A program made the position numbers and the translations under genes. A stretch of 64,000 nucleotides of DNA from Polynucleobacter sp. AP-Kaivos-20-H2 (GTDB lineage: Bacteria > Pseudomonadota > Gammaproteobacteria > Burkholderiales > Burkholderiaceae): positions 186,001 through 250,000 of the forward strand of contig NZ_JACVOX010000002.1 of assembly GCF_018882215.1 (NCBI RefSeq), given 5' to 3'. How positions within the stretch are numbered: position 1 is the first letter of the stretch; every line of letters starts with the position of its first letter. Shown here one piece after another: positions 63,763 to 64,000 of the stretch. The notes under the pieces are model-generated. The model was not told where the DNA came from. It saw only the letters and a program-made list of their open reading frames with translations, and searched no databases.

Positions 63763-64000
63763 TTGACCTGGCTTGTTTACCTCCTTGAATGCTCAGATGG
63801 CACCTACTATGCTGGCATTACTAACCGCTTAGAGCATCGCTTAGAGGCGCATAACTCAGGGCAAGGCGCGCGCTATACAAAATCGCGTGGACCAGTTGTC
63901 CTCTTGGCAACACAAAAGCACCCAGACCGCTCTGAAGCCTCTAAAGCAGAGCTCCGCCTAAAGCGTTTACCGAGGTCTGAAAAGCTAGCCTTTTTTGAGA
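63763..64000 (+). CDS. GIY-YIG domain protein (3' end beyond the window)
   Basis: A partial frame of 79 residues from TTG (63763) to the right edge, with no ATG available after the upstream in-frame stop at 63718. It shows WLVYLLECSDGTYYAGITNR (the GIY-YIG pattern), the basic HNSGQGARYTKSRGPVVLL stretch and a following EASKAELRLKRL helix, typical of the short UPF0213/YhbQ-type group. Function in this group is uncertain. Confidence 0.85.
   Translation, partial: MTWLVYLLECSDGTYYAGITNRLEHRLEAHNSGQGARYTKSRGPVVLLATQKHPDRSEASKAELRLKRLPRSEKLAFFE

Overview
The window looks like a chromosomal segment of a betaproteobacterium of the order Burkholderiales, most likely a freshwater Polynucleobacter-type organism. 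This is inferred from the moderately AT-leaning sequence, the compact spacing, the many Bug-type (TctC) solute-binding proteins, the iscR-iscS-iscU-iscA-hscB-hscA-fdx order, and the rsxB-nth and phaZ context. No rRNA, tRNA, insertion sequence, phage gene or CRISPR array is visible. No gap without a gene exceeds 300 bases; the longest, upstream of aceA, is about 260 bases.

Positions 1 to about 38,890 form an almost uninterrupted organosulfonate catabolic region. (1) A sulfoacetate module: sulfoacetate-CoA ligase (cut by the window edge), acylating sulfoacetaldehyde dehydrogenase and a Bug receptor run left. An IclR regulator, phosphate acetyltransferase, a SoeABC-type sulfite:quinone oxidoreductase and a nitroreductase run right. 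Farther on lies xsc, the desulfonating sulfoacetaldehyde acetyltransferase, and a matching palindrome lies upstream of it and in the IclR/Bug intergenic region. (2) Between these sit an aconitase-X pair with its own Bug receptor and a CobS/CobT-like AAA+/VWA pair. (3) A sulfolactate module: slcC, slcD, suyA, suyB, suyR and a divergent Bug receptor. (4) A seven-gene operon encodes a fumarate reductase/succinate dehydrogenase-like complex, a two-subunit class I fumarase-like hydratase and a TSUP (TauE/SafE) exporter, opposite a LysR regulator. (5) A dihydroxypropanesulfonate (DHPS) module: a SsuABC/TauABC-like ABC transporter with two permeases, HpsN, a short-chain dehydrogenase, a zinc alcohol dehydrogenase and an iron alcohol dehydrogenase, opposite a LacI regulator with two palindromic operators.

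The expected flow is DHPS to sulfolactate (HpsN with epimerising dehydrogenases), sulfolactate to pyruvate plus sulfite (SlcC/SlcD and SuyAB), sulfoacetate to sulfoacetyl-CoA to sulfoacetaldehyde to acetyl phosphate plus sulfite (SauT, SauS, Xsc), acetyl phosphate to acetyl-CoA (Pta), and sulfite to sulfate (SoeABC). No sulfopyruvate decarboxylase is seen, so the C3 and C2 branches appear to meet only at sulfite. The aconitase-X pair, the CobST pair and the fumarase/fumarate-reductase/TSUP operon have no established place in these routes and are the most interesting unknowns.

From about 38,970 to the right edge the content is mostly core: the isc iron-sulfur operon with an IscR box, uvrB, an aspartate/aromatic aminotransferase, intracellular PHB depolymerase, rsxB-nth-DUF1841, an orphan Bug receptor and an orphan ModA-like protein, a HIT protein, isocitrate lyase, an MFS/amidohydrolase pair, 5-oxoprolinase (pxpBC fusion plus pxpA), another MFS transporter, clpB with a heat-shock-like promoter, and the start of a GIY-YIG protein.
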